Shown piece after piece: positions 9,250 through 18,240 of a DNA stretch of 64,000 nt; position 1 is the stretch's first letter; each line of letters begins with the position of its first letter. The position numbers and the translations under genes are program-made. The stretch lies in NCBI GenBank assembly GCA_000752035.1, contig CCFE01000030.1:264374-328373 (forward strand), read 5' to 3'. Under the pieces are notes generated by a model. The model searched no databases, was not told the origin of the DNA, and saw only the letters and a list, made by a program, of their open reading frames with translations. Source of the DNA: Bacillus rubiinfantis. Its GTDB lineage: Bacteria > Bacillota > Bacilli > Bacillales > Cytobacillaceae.

Positions 9250-10083
9250 ATGAAAACAATAGGAAATCAAATTTCCTTGCATAATGGAGTCACCATGCCG
9301 CAGCATGGATTCGGGGTATATAAAATAACTGATCCTGCCGAGATGGAAACAGCCATACATAAGGCATTGGGCACAGGCTATCGCTTATTCGATACGGCGC
9401 AAATGTATGAAAATGAAGCAATGCTAGGTGAAGTCTTGCACAATAGTTCACTCCCACGAAAGGAACTGTTTATTACTAGCAAAATAAATAACGGCAACCA
9501 AGGCTATGACCAGACATTATTTACCTTTGAAGAATCACTAGCAGATTTGCAGCTAAGCCAGTTGGACCTCCTGCTTGTTCATTGGCCGAGTGAAAAACAT
9601 TTCTTTGATACTTGGCGTGCTTTTGAGCGGTTATATGAGGAAAAAATGGTCCGAGGTATTGGTGTTTGTAATTATCAAATTCATCACTTAGAACAATTAA
9701 AGACAAAAGCAAATGTCATGCCTATGGTGAATCAAATCGAGATTCATCCTTATTTGACACAGGTTTCATTAAGGGAATATCTTCACAAAGAAAACATTGC
9801 TGTCGAGGCTTGGAGTCCGATTGCAAGAGGTAACGTACTTAACGATGAAGTCATTGTAGACATTGCAAAACAACATCAAAAAACAACAGCCCAAGTCGCC
9901 CTGCGCTGGCATGTGCAACATGGAACAATTTTCATCCCAAAATCCAAGACACCAGAGCGAATTGCTGAAAATGCAGACATTTATAACTTTGAATTAACCA
10001 CTGAGGATATGGCCAAAATTGATGGTCTGAATAAAGACTACCGTACTGGACCAGACCCAGATAAAGTTTACCCAACAATCTAA
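9250..10083 (+). CDS. Aldo/keto reductase (YvgN/YtbE-like)
   Basis: A 277-residue cytosolic NADPH-dependent reductase with a TIM-barrel fold. The catalytic tetrad is visible as Asp48 and Tyr53 (in FDTAQMYENE), Lys78 (in ITSKI) and His111 (in LLLVHWP). The cofactor-binding stretch IFIPKSKTPERIAENADI lies near the C-terminus. It resembles B. subtilis YvgN and YtbE, which reduce methylglyoxal and related carbonyls, so detoxification of reactive aldehydes is likely. AAGGAGG lies ten bases before the ATG. It is a single gene, convergent with the AGCS symporter. Confidence 0.9.
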   Translation: MKTIGNQISLHNGVTMPQHGFGVYKITDPAEMETAIHKALGTGYRLFDTAQMYENEAMLGEVLHNSSLPRKELFITSKINNGNQGYDQTLFTFEESLADLQLSQLDLLLVHWPSEKHFFDTWRAFERLYEEKMVRGIGVCNYQIHHLEQLKTKANVMPMVNQIEIHPYLTQVSLREYLHKENIAVEAWSPIARGNVLNDEVIVDIAKQHQKTTAQVALRWHVQHGTIFIPKSKTPERIAENADIYNFELTTEDMAKIDGLNKDYRTGPDPDKVYPTI

Positions 10084-10110
10084 CAATAATCTTCATTGAA
10101 GAAAGCAAAA

Positions 10111-10148
10111 AAGGCACCTTTCCCCATGGAAAAGTGCCTTAATTATTT
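10111..10148. terminator. Terminator after the aldo/keto reductase
   Basis: The stem AAGGCACCTTTCC / GGAAAAGTGCCTT is followed by AATTATTT on the plus strand and preceded by an A-run, so it may work in both directions between convergent genes. Confidence 0.75.
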
Positions 10149-10187
10149 AAATTCTATTTTTAGTTTTTCAAATTAGTTATCCACATT

Positions 10188-10200
10188 GGTGTCAGGCACC
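10188..10200. repeat. GGTGTCAGGCACC short dispersed repeat
   Basis: This near-palindrome (GGTG ... CACC) stands alone next to the AGCS gene end. Two further copies form the arms of the bioY terminator (11748 to 11790), and a degenerate copy, GTGCCAGACAC, is at 6196 to 6206. Confidence 0.6.
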
Positions 10201-10215
10201 AACTAGAAGTACCGT

Positions 10216-11643
10216 TTAGCTTGGTTTTTTCATTTGGGCTATATCGGAGGGGGATTCTTCCCATGATTCGACATTTTTTAGACCTGGAATGCTTGAGGTG
10301 TAGAATATCGGGTTATGGCCCTCAGCTTTTTGGTTTTTATAGTCCGTTAAGGCTGAGAATGCAATTTTACCCAATAATAGGATGGCAATTAAATTAATGA
10401 TCGCCATTAAGCCCATAAAGAGGTCTGCAAGGTTCCAGACAAAGCTTAATTCAGCAAGCGAACCAAAGGCAACCATACCAACTACTGCGATTCGATAAAC
10501 CGTTAATACTAATTTACTATTTTTGATAAATTCAATATTGGATTCACCATAATAATAGTTTCCCACTACAGAACTGAAGGCAAATAAAAAGACAATAAAT
10601 GCTAGAAAAATACCCGCCCATGATCCAAGCGAGCCTTCAAGGGCATTTTGCGTTAACACAATTCCATTGCCTTCCTTAGATGTATACAACCCCGATAATA
10701 AAATAATAAAGGCGGTTGCGCTGCAAATTACTAATGTATCAACAAATACCCCTAGTGCTTGGATTAATCCTTGTTTAACCGGATGGCTGACCTCCGCGGT
10801 AGCAGCTGCATTCGGGGCACTTCCCATTCCTGCCTCATTAGAAAATAGACCACGTTTAATTCCATTCATCATCGCCGCACCAAGGGCACCACCAGCAGCT
10901 TCCTTAAATCCAAAGGCACTTTCAAAAATCAACTTAAAAACACCAGGAACAGCGGTAATATGTGTCACCATAATATATAAAGCTATCAAAATATACGCCC
11001 CGGCCATTACTGGTACCATCCACTCGGCCACCTTGGCAATCCGCTTAAGTCCGCCAAAAATAATTACCGCAGTAATAGCCGATAACACGAAAGCAATCAA
11101 CGTCTTATTAATGCCAAATGAATTATTTAAAGAACTTGTAATCGTATTTGCCTGAACAGAGTTAAAGGCTAGTCCGAATGTTAAGGAAATTAGCACAGCA
11201 AAGGTAATTCCCATCCAGCGGGCATTGAGGGCCTTTTCCATATAGTAAGCCGGCCCGCCGCGAAAGGTATCGCCATCTTTCACTTTATAAATTTGGGCCA
11301 GCGTTGCTTCAATAAATGCAGATGCCGAACCAATTAGGGCAATCAGCCACATCCAGAATACTGCACCTGGCCCGCCAGTAGTAATCGCAATCGCAACACC
11401 AGCGAGATTCCCTGTTCCGACCCGGGAAGCAGTACTGATACAAAAGGCTTGAAATGAGGAAATACCCTTCTTGCTGCCAGTAGCTCCTTCTCCCATTAAA
11501 CGGAACATTTCCCCAATCATCCGAAATTGAACAAACTTCGTCCCAAAGGTAAAATATAATCCTGAACCTATTAGCAAAATAATCAAAACATATGACCATA
11601 ATAAAGTATTAGTTCCATTTATTAAATCTCCAATCATACCCAT
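10216..11643 (-). CDS. Sodium:alanine symporter, AGCS family
   Basis: A 475-residue membrane protein with about ten to eleven spans. The AGCS signature GTGNLAGVAIAITTGGPGA lies near residue 70, and the conserved FRGGPAYYMEKAL and RGLFSNEAGMGSAPNAAATA blocks are present. It imports alanine or glycine, or in the AlsT branch glutamine, with sodium. The ATG at 11643 follows AGGAGG by seven bases; the ATG six bases further upstream is too close to the ribosome site. The gene is monocistronic. The exact amino acid is not determinable from sequence alone. Confidence 0.9.
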   Translation of the reverse strand: MGMIGDLINGTNTLLWSYVLIILLIGSGLYFTFGTKFVQFRMIGEMFRLMGEGATGSKKGISSFQAFCISTASRVGTGNLAGVAIAITTGGPGAVFWMWLIALIGSASAFIEATLAQIYKVKDGDTFRGGPAYYMEKALNARWMGITFAVLISLTFGLAFNSVQANTITSSLNNSFGINKTLIAFVLSAITAVIIFGGLKRIAKVAEWMVPVMAGAYILIALYIMVTHITAVPGVFKLIFESAFGFKEAAGGALGAAMMNGIKRGLFSNEAGMGSAPNAAATAEVSHPVKQGLIQALGVFVDTLVICSATAFIILLSGLYTSKEGNGIVLTQNALEGSLGSWAGIFLAFIVFLFAFSSVVGNYYYGESNIEFIKNSKLVLTVYRIAVVGMVAFGSLAELSFVWNLADLFMGLMAIINLIAILLLGKIAFSALTDYKNQKAEGHNPIFYTSSIPGLKNVESWEESPSDIAQMKKPS

Positions 11644-11748
11644 AACCATTCCTCCTAATCCCCAAAAAATACTATTCTAATGTAACAAATTTTCTGAACA
11701 ACCGCAATGTTTAAAAATGCTAATTTCCCTTTAAAATAGAAAAAAATA

Positions 11749-11789
11749 GTGCCTGACACCATGTGATTCCTTCACATAGGGTCAGGCAC
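11749..11789 (-). terminator. bioY terminator built from GTGTCAGGCAC repeats
   Basis: The arms GTGCCTGAC and GTCAGGCAC, with an inner stem GTGA/TCAC, are followed on the minus strand by TATTTTTT. The two arms are copies of the short dispersed repeat also seen at 10188. Confidence 0.8.
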
Positions 11790-11823
11790 CTGAATCTTGA
11801 TAACTTCTAGACATATTTTATTA

Positions 11824-12414
11824 TTATGAAGCTCTTTTTAAATGTTTGAATTGCCCTTTGGATAGGACGGTTTTTTCAAGACGGTAGGCCATTACTCCGG
11901 CACAAATTGATAAAATGATGTCCTTTGGCAGCGGAGGTAGCATCCATAGCCAAGCTAGTTTGTAGTTAAAGCCATCTGGGGCTGCAAACCACAATTTATA
12001 GGCAATATACATCCAATTTGTCCCAAAAAGATAGTTGATAGACAATCCAATTAAGGCTGCCGTAGCGAACGCAATCAACCCTTTTTTCTTTTCAACAATT
12101 TTTCCAATAATAAATGCCATTAAGATAAACGATACAATAAATCCAAATGTTGGGCTGAGTATCGTTGACGGACCTGCACCAAACTTTGCGAAAACAGGAA
12201 CTCCAACTAAGCCAACAAGCATATAACTAATCATGGCAAGTGAGCCTAATCTGCTCCCCAAAACAAGACCCGCCAACACGGCAAAAAATGTTTGTAATGT
12301 AATCGGCACGCCACCTACAATTAAAAACGGCGCCAATGTTGTAATATTGGCGCCAATCGCCATTAATGCAACAAACATCCCAACTAACGTGATATCTAGT
12401 GCTGTTAATTTCAT
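11824..12414 (-). CDS. bioY: Biotin transporter BioY (S component)
   Basis: A 196-residue membrane protein with six hydrophobic segments. It has the BioY hallmarks GGVPITLQTFFAVLAGLVLGSRLG near residue 35 and the GLVGVPVFAKFGAGPS segment near residue 70. BioY captures biotin at the membrane, alone or with a shared ECF energising module that is not encoded here. A BirA-type operator lies upstream, so expression should fall when biotin is plentiful. A leader hairpin also overlaps the ribosome site (GGGTGGGAG). It is a single gene with its own terminator. Confidence 0.93.
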   Translation of the reverse strand: MKLTALDITLVGMFVALMAIGANITTLAPFLIVGGVPITLQTFFAVLAGLVLGSRLGSLAMISYMLVGLVGVPVFAKFGAGPSTILSPTFGFIVSFILMAFIIGKIVEKKKGLIAFATAALIGLSINYLFGTNWMYIAYKLWFAAPDGFNYKLAWLWMLPPLPKDIILSICAGVMAYRLEKTVLSKGQFKHLKRAS

Positions 12415-12424
12415 TTTTCTCCCA

Positions 12425-12467
12425 CCCTATCCAATAATTTGATAGTTTTAAGATAAACTGGATAGGG
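12425..12467 (-). promoter_or_regulatory. Inverted repeat in the bioY leader overlapping the ribosome site
   Basis: A perfect 9-bp inverted repeat, CCCTATCCA and TGGATAGGG, with a 25-base loop lies between the BirA operator and the bioY start. On the mRNA, the 3' arm runs directly into the GGGTGGGAG ribosome site, so folding could restrict translation. Confidence 0.5.
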
Positions 12468-12471
12468 ATAT

Positions 12472-12502
12472 TTGTCAACTTATTTATATAAATAGTTAAC
12501 AT
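12472..12502. promoter_or_regulatory. BirA-type biotin operator upstream of bioY
   Basis: The half sites TTGTCAAC and GTTAACAT are separated by exactly 15 bases, close to the Bacillus BirA operator TTGTTAAC-N15-GTTAACAA. It overlaps the probable promoter region: TTGTCA lies just upstream on the minus strand and an AT-rich -10 falls inside the spacer. Confidence 0.75.
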
Positions 12503-12589
12503 AAATTTATTGACAAAATATGCGTACAGCCTCATTATGTTCAATGAAATTAGACAGCTTTTATATAACCCCCTTAAGGCGCAAAAATA

Positions 12590-12612
12590 GAGCTGATCAT
12601 AGTGACCAGCTC
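12590..12612 (-). terminator. Terminator of the psuK-psuG operon
   Basis: The stem GAGCTG-TC / GA-CAGCTC, with a loop of about five bases, is followed by TATTTTTG on the minus strand. Confidence 0.7.
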
Positions 12613-12641
12613 AAAATCAATAAATGAAAATGGTATTCATC

Positions 12642-13556
12642 TTATTTTTTTGCTTGAAGTTTTACAGCAATCTGCGCCCCTAGCACAGCGTTATTTTTTA
12701 CAAGGGCGATGTTTGCATCTAAGCTCTTACCAGCAGTTAGTTCTTTAACCTTTGCCAAAAGGAATGGGGTTACTTCCTTTCCAGAAATATGCTGCTCTTC
12801 AGCTTCCTTCAGTGCAGTTTCAATTACTTCGGTAATCACTTTTTCCTCCATCGCATGTTCCTCAGGGATAGGGTTGGCAATAACCGCCCCGCCTTTAAGC
12901 TGTAAATCCCATTTGGTCTTCAAGGTTTGCGAAATGGTTTCTACATCATCAGCTCGGAAGTTGACTGCAAATTTACTTGAACGGGTATAAAATGCTGGCA
13001 ATACGTCCGTTTGATACCCAATGACCGGCACACCTTTCGTTTCAAGATATTCCAAAGTTAGTCCTAAATCCAAAATTGATTTTGCCCCTGCACATATAAC
13101 CGCAACATTTGTTTGCGCTAGTTCTTCCAGGTCTGCCGAAATATCCATTGTTGTTTCTGCGCCACGATGGACCCCGCCAATTCCGCCAGTAACAAAAATT
13201 TCAATCCCGGCTAATTCTGCACAGATCATCGTCGCAGCAACTGTTGTAGCACCCAATTGTTTAGTTGCCAGCAAATAGGCTAGGTCACGGCGTGAAGCTT
13301 TTGCTACATTTGTACTCTTACCGAACATCTCCAATTCCTCATCCGATAAGCCAATTTTAATTTTTCCATCAACAATGGCAATTGTCGCAGGAACCGCACC
13401 ATTGTCTCGAATAATTTGCTCTACTTCACGTGCAGTCTGTACATTTTGCGGATATGGCATCCCGTGCGAGATAATTGTCGATTCCAGTGCCACTATTGGT
13501 TTTCCTTGTTCTTGGCCTACTTTTACTTCTTCAGATAAAACTAGATACTCTTTCAT
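12642..13556 (-). CDS. psuG: Pseudouridine-5'-phosphate glycosidase
   Basis: A 304-residue enzyme of the IndA/PsuG family. It splits pseudouridine 5'-phosphate into uracil and ribose 5-phosphate. ALESTIISHGMPYPQN near residue 23, the glycine-rich VTGGIGGVHRGAE near 122, and CAGAKSILD with Lys159 are conserved family blocks; Lys159 corresponds to the Schiff-base lysine described for the E. coli enzyme. The start codon overlaps the stop of the kinase gene (ATGA), and GGAGG lies just before it. Kinase and glycosidase are therefore co-translated and form the two-step pseudouridine breakdown pathway. Confidence 0.93.
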   Translation of the reverse strand: MKEYLVLSEEVKVGQEQGKPIVALESTIISHGMPYPQNVQTAREVEQIIRDNGAVPATIAIVDGKIKIGLSDEELEMFGKSTNVAKASRRDLAYLLATKQLGATTVAATMICAELAGIEIFVTGGIGGVHRGAETTMDISADLEELAQTNVAVICAGAKSILDLGLTLEYLETKGVPVIGYQTDVLPAFYTRSSKFAVNFRADDVETISQTLKTKWDLQLKGGAVIANPIPEEHAMEEKVITEVIETALKEAEEQHISGKEVTPFLLAKVKELTAGKSLDANIALVKNNAVLGAQIAVKLQAKK

Positions 13557-14662
13557 ATTAACTCCTCCAACTCTTGTTGTAATTGTGCTGCTGATAAATC
13601 ACGACGAACAGTATAAGATGATTGCAGGGTCTTTGCGGCATTTACAGTACCAGCCTGCGCTATTTCGCTTAAGCTTTTCCCCTCAAGCCACGAGTACACC
13701 ACTGCTGCCGAAAACGCATCTCCCGCGCCTGTCACATCAATAATTTTCCTTACTTCAACAGAAGGAACGTGGATAATCCCTTCTTCACTATTTCCAATCA
13801 TCGCACCGTTTTTCCCACTGGTAATGACGACATTTTCAATCCCTAAGGAAAGCCATTTTTTTAATGCTGCTTCCCAATCAGCATTACTGTTAATCTTCAT
13901 ATCAAAAAAGGTCTCTGATTCATCTCGGTTAGTAATTAGCCAGGTGACACCGCTCAAATCATCAGGTAAATGACTCATTTTCGGTGATGAAACCGGAATT
14001 AATACTAATGGCCGGTCATGCTTCTTGGCAAAAAACACAAGAAACTGCAGCGTTTCTTTAGGGCAATTTAAATCTGTGATGATGCATTTCGCCCGGCTGA
14101 GTAATCCATCCTGTTTTAACAGCACCTCTGAAGTTAGCTCTTCATAAACTTCCATATCTGCTAAAGCGATAATCATTTCCCCATCAGTATCTAATACAGC
14201 GGTATAAGAACCTGTTGCCATGCCGGGAACTTTCGCTACTTGGTCTAAATTCATATATAGCTTGGACTCTTCTTCAATGAAGCTCCAGTCACTATCAGCA
14301 CCACAAACCGTTAGCAGCGTAACCTCCTCCCCAAGCCGTCCCAAGTTCTCAGCAATATTGCGAGCAACTCCGCCGACACTTTTGGACGATTGAATTGGAT
14401 TGGAGGTGCCGAGCTGTGCCTTTTCCTTCACATGAAACTTACGATCTAGATTAGCACCGCCAATGCAGACAATTTGCTGCGATTCATTTAAAATATAGGC
14501 TCTCCCAACTATATGCCCCTTCCGTGTTAATCCAGATATGATATTGGCAACAGACGGTCGCGACAGTCCCACCGCTTCAGCAAGCTCTTGCTGAGAGATA
14601 TAGGGGTTCTTACGGATGGACTCATAAATTTGCTGCTCTTTATCTGTCATTTTTTCTGCCAA
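13553..14662 (-). CDS. PfkB-family pseudouridine kinase with N-terminal winged helix
   Basis: About 369 residues. An N-terminal winged helix (QQELAEAVGLSRPSVANIISGLTRKG, about residues 24 to 49) is fused to a PfkB/ribokinase-type kinase. The kinase has CIGGANLDRKF near residue 66, and the catalytic DVTGAGDAF has GAGD at 312 to 315. With psuG directly downstream, it most likely phosphorylates pseudouridine, and the DNA-binding domain may let it sense the substrate and regulate its own operon. The TTG at 14662 is the likely start, because GGAGG lies six bases upstream. The HTH-kinase layout resembles E. coli YeiI. Confidence 0.85.
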   Translation of the reverse strand: MAEKMTDKEQQIYESIRKNPYISQQELAEAVGLSRPSVANIISGLTRKGHIVGRAYILNESQQIVCIGGANLDRKFHVKEKAQLGTSNPIQSSKSVGGVARNIAENLGRLGEEVTLLTVCGADSDWSFIEEESKLYMNLDQVAKVPGMATGSYTAVLDTDGEMIIALADMEVYEELTSEVLLKQDGLLSRAKCIITDLNCPKETLQFLVFFAKKHDRPLVLIPVSSPKMSHLPDDLSGVTWLITNRDESETFFDMKINSNADWEAALKKWLSLGIENVVITSGKNGAMIGNSEEGIIHVPSVEVRKIIDVTGAGDAFSAAVVYSWLEGKSLSEIAQAGTVNAAKTLQSSYTVRRDLSAAQLQQELEELI

Positions 14663-14930
14663 ACTCTCACCTCCCAACTTCCGAAACTTTTGTTTGTGAA
14701 CTAAACTTATGTTTAAATTCTACTCCCTTTTCTCTGCCTTGTCAACACGCTCTCTCTTAACTTAAACGAATTTGTTCCTGCTCATTCATTCAGTCAAAAG
14801 TCCATTTTTTTCAAAAAAAAGCAGTCTGATGGAAAATTCAATATTATCGCTTTATCACCCCGATTAGTAATTCACCATAAAATAGAGAAATAAAGTGTAA
14901 CTCCTTGTGAAGGGAAAGATGTGATATTTC

Positions 14931-15470
14931 ATGAGCAAAACATACGAACCCGACCGGTTTGTTTTTAAAAATTTACAAGAGAAGCGAATGTCATTTGAAC
15001 AGGTGTTTCAACGAATAATTGAATTTATGAAGGCAGATTCCTGTGGCCAGTTTCGCTTAATGGTGGGGACTGACTCACAAGTTCATAAACGTAATACAGT
15101 CTTTATTACGGGAATCGTGATTCAGAATGAGGGAAAAGGAGTGTGGGCGTGCATCAATAAGGTCGTGATTCCTAGAAAAATGACACAGCTCCACGAACGA
15201 ATATCCCAAGAATTATCATTAACTGAAGAAATTGTCGCCCTGTTCAATGATGAACGGAAAAACGCATTGATTGAGACAGTCCTGCCTCATCTGTATCAAG
15301 GCGCAACCTTCACAATGGAAGGGCATATTGATATTGGGGCCGGCAAGCGAAATAAAACAAGGGAATTTGTCAAAGAAATGGTCACACGAATGGAATCAAT
15401 TGGGGTCGAACCTAAAATCAAACCTGATGCCTTCGTGGCCTCCAGTTATGCCAATCGTTATACAAAATAA
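14931..15470 (+). CDS. ykuK: YkuK-family RNase H-like protein (DUF458)
   Basis: A 179-residue soluble protein of the Bacillus YkuK/DUF458 family. The acidic VGTDSQVHKRNTVFITGIV near residue 45 and the later EGHIDIGAGKRNKTREFVKEMV recall a ribonuclease H-like fold, with Asp48 and Asp residues in the second block as candidate metal ligands. Its activity is not established. The ribosome site is weak (GAAGGGAAAG, about 14 bases away), but no better start exists. The gene stands alone between divergent psuK and the convergent siderophore operon. The 270-base upstream gap shows no other gene. Confidence 0.85.
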   Translation: MSKTYEPDRFVFKNLQEKRMSFEQVFQRIIEFMKADSCGQFRLMVGTDSQVHKRNTVFITGIVIQNEGKGVWACINKVVIPRKMTQLHERISQELSLTEEIVALFNDERKNALIETVLPHLYQGATFTMEGHIDIGAGKRNKTREFVKEMVTRMESIGVEPKIKPDAFVASSYANRYTK

Positions 15471-15488
15471 TTTACAGTCTTGAAAATT

Positions 15489-15541
15489 AAAAATGAGCAG
15501 TTGTCAGGAAACGTTTTTCCCTAACACCTGCTCATTTTTTA
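15489..15541. terminator. Bidirectional terminator between ykuK and yclQ
   Basis: The stem AAAATGAGCAG / CTGCTCATTTT has an inner partially paired loop and A/T runs on both sides. It separates convergent genes. Confidence 0.8.
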
Positions 15542-15558
15542 TACAATAATAGAAGGAT

Positions 15559-16512
15559 TTATAATGCTGCTTCGATTTCATCTGCCATAAGTTGAACAGA
15601 TTTTAGGCCGCCGCCGCTCAAATACCAAGTGTCAGCATTTAAATAAATGATTTTCCCATTTTTATACGCATTTGTCTTTTTAACTAAGTCATTTTCAATC
15701 GTCTTTTTAGCACCGCTTTCACCGCCAATAGCAACATTGCGGTCAATTACAAATAATACGTCGGGATTTTTCTCCATAATGTACTCAAAGGTAATACTTT
15801 GTCCGTGTGTGGAAACTTCAATATTTTCATCTGCCGCCCCGTAACCAAAGACATCATGAATGATACCAAAACGTGAGCTCTTGCCATAAGCGCTTACTTT
15901 TCCTTCATTGGCGAGAACAATTAATGCCTTTTTATTCTCGGCAGTAGCAGCTTTATTTACGGTTGCAATTTTCCCATCAATATCTTTTAATTTCGTAGCA
16001 ACTTGATCCTCTTTGCCAAAAATCTCTCCGACTAGTTCCATATTTTTCTTGAAAGAGTCCATGTACTTGGCATAGTCATATTCAATAAATACAGTTGGAG
16101 CAATTTCAGCAAATTGGTCATATAATTCTGCTTGACGACCTGAGATAAAAATAACATCTGGCTGTAACTCGTGAATTGCCTCAAAATCAGGTTCCTTCAG
16201 ACTGCCTACATTCGTATACTTTTTATCACTATATTTTTCTAAATACTTGGGAATAGCCATTTGTGGAACACCAGTCACTTCAACACCTAACTCATCAAGC
16301 GTATCTAAGATTCCAAAATCAAAAACAACTACTTTTTTCGGATTTTTTTCAACTTTTGCTTCCCCATATTGGCTTTTCACCGTAATTGTTTCACTATTCG
16401 CATTACTGCCAGAAGTCTTTTTTGACGTCCCCTCATCCTTCGATGTGCCTCCACAAGCAGCTAAGACAAGCATAATCGAAAACAACAAACCTAACATACT
16501 ATACTTTTTCAT
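15559..16512 (-). CDS. yclQ: Siderophore-binding lipoprotein of an ABC importer (YclQ-like)
   Basis: A 317-residue lipoprotein, the same length as B. subtilis YclQ, the petrobactin receptor. The signal peptide ends in the lipobox LAAC with Cys20. A Ser/Thr-rich linker follows, then a two-lobed periplasmic-binding-type fold (VVVFDFGILDTLDELG, PDVIFISGR, and the C-terminal GGGLKSVQLMADEI). It captures an iron-siderophore complex outside the membrane. The ATG at 16512 follows GGGAGAG. It is the last gene of a four-gene operon with two permeases and an ATPase, which has Fur boxes upstream. Confidence 0.9.
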   Translation of the reverse strand: MKKYSMLGLLFSIMLVLAACGGTSKDEGTSKKTSGSNANSETITVKSQYGEAKVEKNPKKVVVFDFGILDTLDELGVEVTGVPQMAIPKYLEKYSDKKYTNVGSLKEPDFEAIHELQPDVIFISGRQAELYDQFAEIAPTVFIEYDYAKYMDSFKKNMELVGEIFGKEDQVATKLKDIDGKIATVNKAATAENKKALIVLANEGKVSAYGKSSRFGIIHDVFGYGAADENIEVSTHGQSITFEYIMEKNPDVLFVIDRNVAIGGESGAKKTIENDLVKKTNAYKNGKIIYLNADTWYLSGGGLKSVQLMADEIEAAL

Positions 16513-16531
16513 GAATTTCTCTCCCTCACCA

Positions 16532-17293
16532 TTAAGAATTAAAGTACACACAAATGCGGCATCCATCCATTTTTTGGATTGGTATATCCATATCATAAAT
16601 TTCTTTTAAAGAATCAGATTGAATAATGTCTTCCGTTGGGCCGTTTTTCACTACTCTGCCATCCTTCATTGCAACGATCCAGTCCGAATAGACAGAGGCA
16701 AAATTAATATCATGAAGAACGATGATGACTGTTTTACCAAGTTCATCAACAAGCCGGCGCAGGATCTTCATAATTTGTACCGAATGTTTCATATCAAGAT
16801 TATTCAATGGCTCGTCAAGCAGAATATATTCTGTATCCTGGGCAATGACCATCGCGATAAAGGCACGTTGCCGCTGTCCACCTGATAATTCGTCTAAGTA
16901 TTTATCTTGCATATCCGTTAAGTGCATATATTCAAGTGATTGGTCAACAATCCGTTCATCTTCCTCTGTCAGTCGTCCCTTTGAATATGGAAAACGACCA
17001 AAGGAAACGAGTTCGCGAATCGTCAGCCGTACATTCATATAATTTGACTGTTTTAAAATCGAAACCCGTTTTGCAAACTCATTCGATTTCATTTTTCGCG
17101 CATCCGCCTTATCAATCAACACTTCCCCTGTATCAGCATCAAGCAGTCGGCTGACCATCGAAAGCAAAGTCGACTTCCCTGCACCATTTGGACCAATGAA
17201 GGAGGTGATTTTTCTAGGCTGGATCGTCACCGACACATCCTCGACAACTGCCTTCTTTCCATAAAACTTTGACAGTGAAACGACTTGAATCAT
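16532..17293 (-). CDS. yclP: Iron-siderophore ABC transporter ATPase (YclP-like)
   Basis: A 253-residue ATP-binding subunit of the FepC/FhuC type. Walker A is GPNGAGKST at residues 34 to 42, then LSGGQRQRAFIAM and Walker B EYILLDEPLNNLD, and the H-loop is in IVLHDINFA. It energises uptake of the ferric siderophore delivered by the YclQ-like lipoprotein. The ATG at 17293 overlaps the permease stop codon by four bases (ATGA), which fixes the start despite a longer open frame. Confidence 0.92.
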   Translation of the reverse strand: MIQVVSLSKFYGKKAVVEDVSVTIQPRKITSFIGPNGAGKSTLLSMVSRLLDADTGEVLIDKADARKMKSNEFAKRVSILKQSNYMNVRLTIRELVSFGRFPYSKGRLTEEDERIVDQSLEYMHLTDMQDKYLDELSGGQRQRAFIAMVIAQDTEYILLDEPLNNLDMKHSVQIMKILRRLVDELGKTVIIVLHDINFASVYSDWIVAMKDGRVVKNGPTEDIIQSDSLKEIYDMDIPIQKMDGCRICVYFNS

Positions 17294-18240
17294 TGTGCAT
17301 TCCTCGCTTTCAATAGTAAGTAAATAAAATACACGCCGCCGAAAAAGTTGATAATCACACTGAGAGTCGTGGAAAATGTAAACACTCGTTCCACTACCCA
17401 TTGTCCGCCGACAAGGGCAATAATACTCATCACAATAGCACCGCCAATCAACGTCCGATGCTTATATGTGTTGAAGAATTGATACGATAGATTGGCTACA
17501 ATTAACCCAAAGAAAGTTATTGGCCCCACAAGAGCTGTTGAAATCGAAATAAAAATGGCAACGATAATCAGCATTTGTTTGACAATCGAATCATAAGGAA
17601 CTCCCAAGTTTATGGCTGTTTCCCTGCCCAGGGACAAGACATCTAAATATTTGACAAAACGCCATGCGTAGATGATGACGACAGCCACTATCATAACTGA
17701 TAGCCAGACTAAGTCAGCATTTATATTGTTAAAGCTGGCAAACATTCTGTCTTGAACGATTTGAAATTCATTTGGGTCGATTAACACCTGCAAAAATGTT
17801 GAAATACTTGAGAAAAATGTTCCAACAATGATTCCAACAAGCAATAAGAAATATATCTGCTGGCTGCCCTTTTTAAATAAAAAGCGATATAGCAGCAGGG
17901 CAAAGACAATCATTACGGATACAGACAATAAGAAGTTAACTTGTTTATTTACCGCAATCATATGTCCTGAGCCTAAAAAGAAAATAATTAATGTTTGTAT
18001 GAGTAAATAAAGTGAATCTAGGCCCATAATACTTGGCGTCAAAATTTTATTATGAGTAATGGTTTGAAACACCACAGTTGCATAGGCAATTGTTAATCCT
18101 GTCAGAACCATGGCGATTACTTTGATTGCCCTTCTTGGCAAAGCATAGTCAAAACTGCCGTTTAAATCATGGAGTAAATAGATGGCACAACAACCTGCAG
18201 CGATCAATGCAAGGATGGCCATTTTTATACTGTTACGCAT
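17290..18240 (-). CDS. yclO: Iron-siderophore ABC permease (YclO-like)
   Basis: A 316-residue FecCD-family permease with about nine to ten spans. ALVGPITFFGLIVANLSYQF is the conserved cytoplasmic coupling region near residue 236, which contacts the ATPase. Its start overlaps the end of the first permease gene by eight bases, and its own end overlaps the ATPase start, so the cassette is translationally coupled. It pairs with the other permease to form the membrane channel. Confidence 0.92.
   Translation of the reverse strand: MRNSIKMAILALIAAGCCAIYLLHDLNGSFDYALPRRAIKVIAMVLTGLTIAYATVVFQTITHNKILTPSIMGLDSLYLLIQTLIIFFLGSGHMIAVNKQVNFLLSVSVMIVFALLLYRFLFKKGSQQIYFLLLVGIIVGTFFSSISTFLQVLIDPNEFQIVQDRMFASFNNINADLVWLSVMIVAVVIIYAWRFVKYLDVLSLGRETAINLGVPYDSIVKQMLIIVAIFISISTALVGPITFFGLIVANLSYQFFNTYKHRTLIGGAIVMSIIALVGGQWVVERVFTFSTTLSVIINFFGGVYFIYLLLKARNAQ

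Noticed and set aside
10667..11155. A 162-residue plus-strand open frame
   Set aside because: It lies wholly inside the AGCS symporter gene on the opposite strand, whose family motifs are unmistakable; the overlap is a shadow of hydrophobic codons.
15559..17401. Longer upstream starts for the YclQ- and YclP-like genes
   Set aside because: The lipoprotein signal peptide and the ATGA overlap with the permease gene fix the starts at 16512 and 17293.
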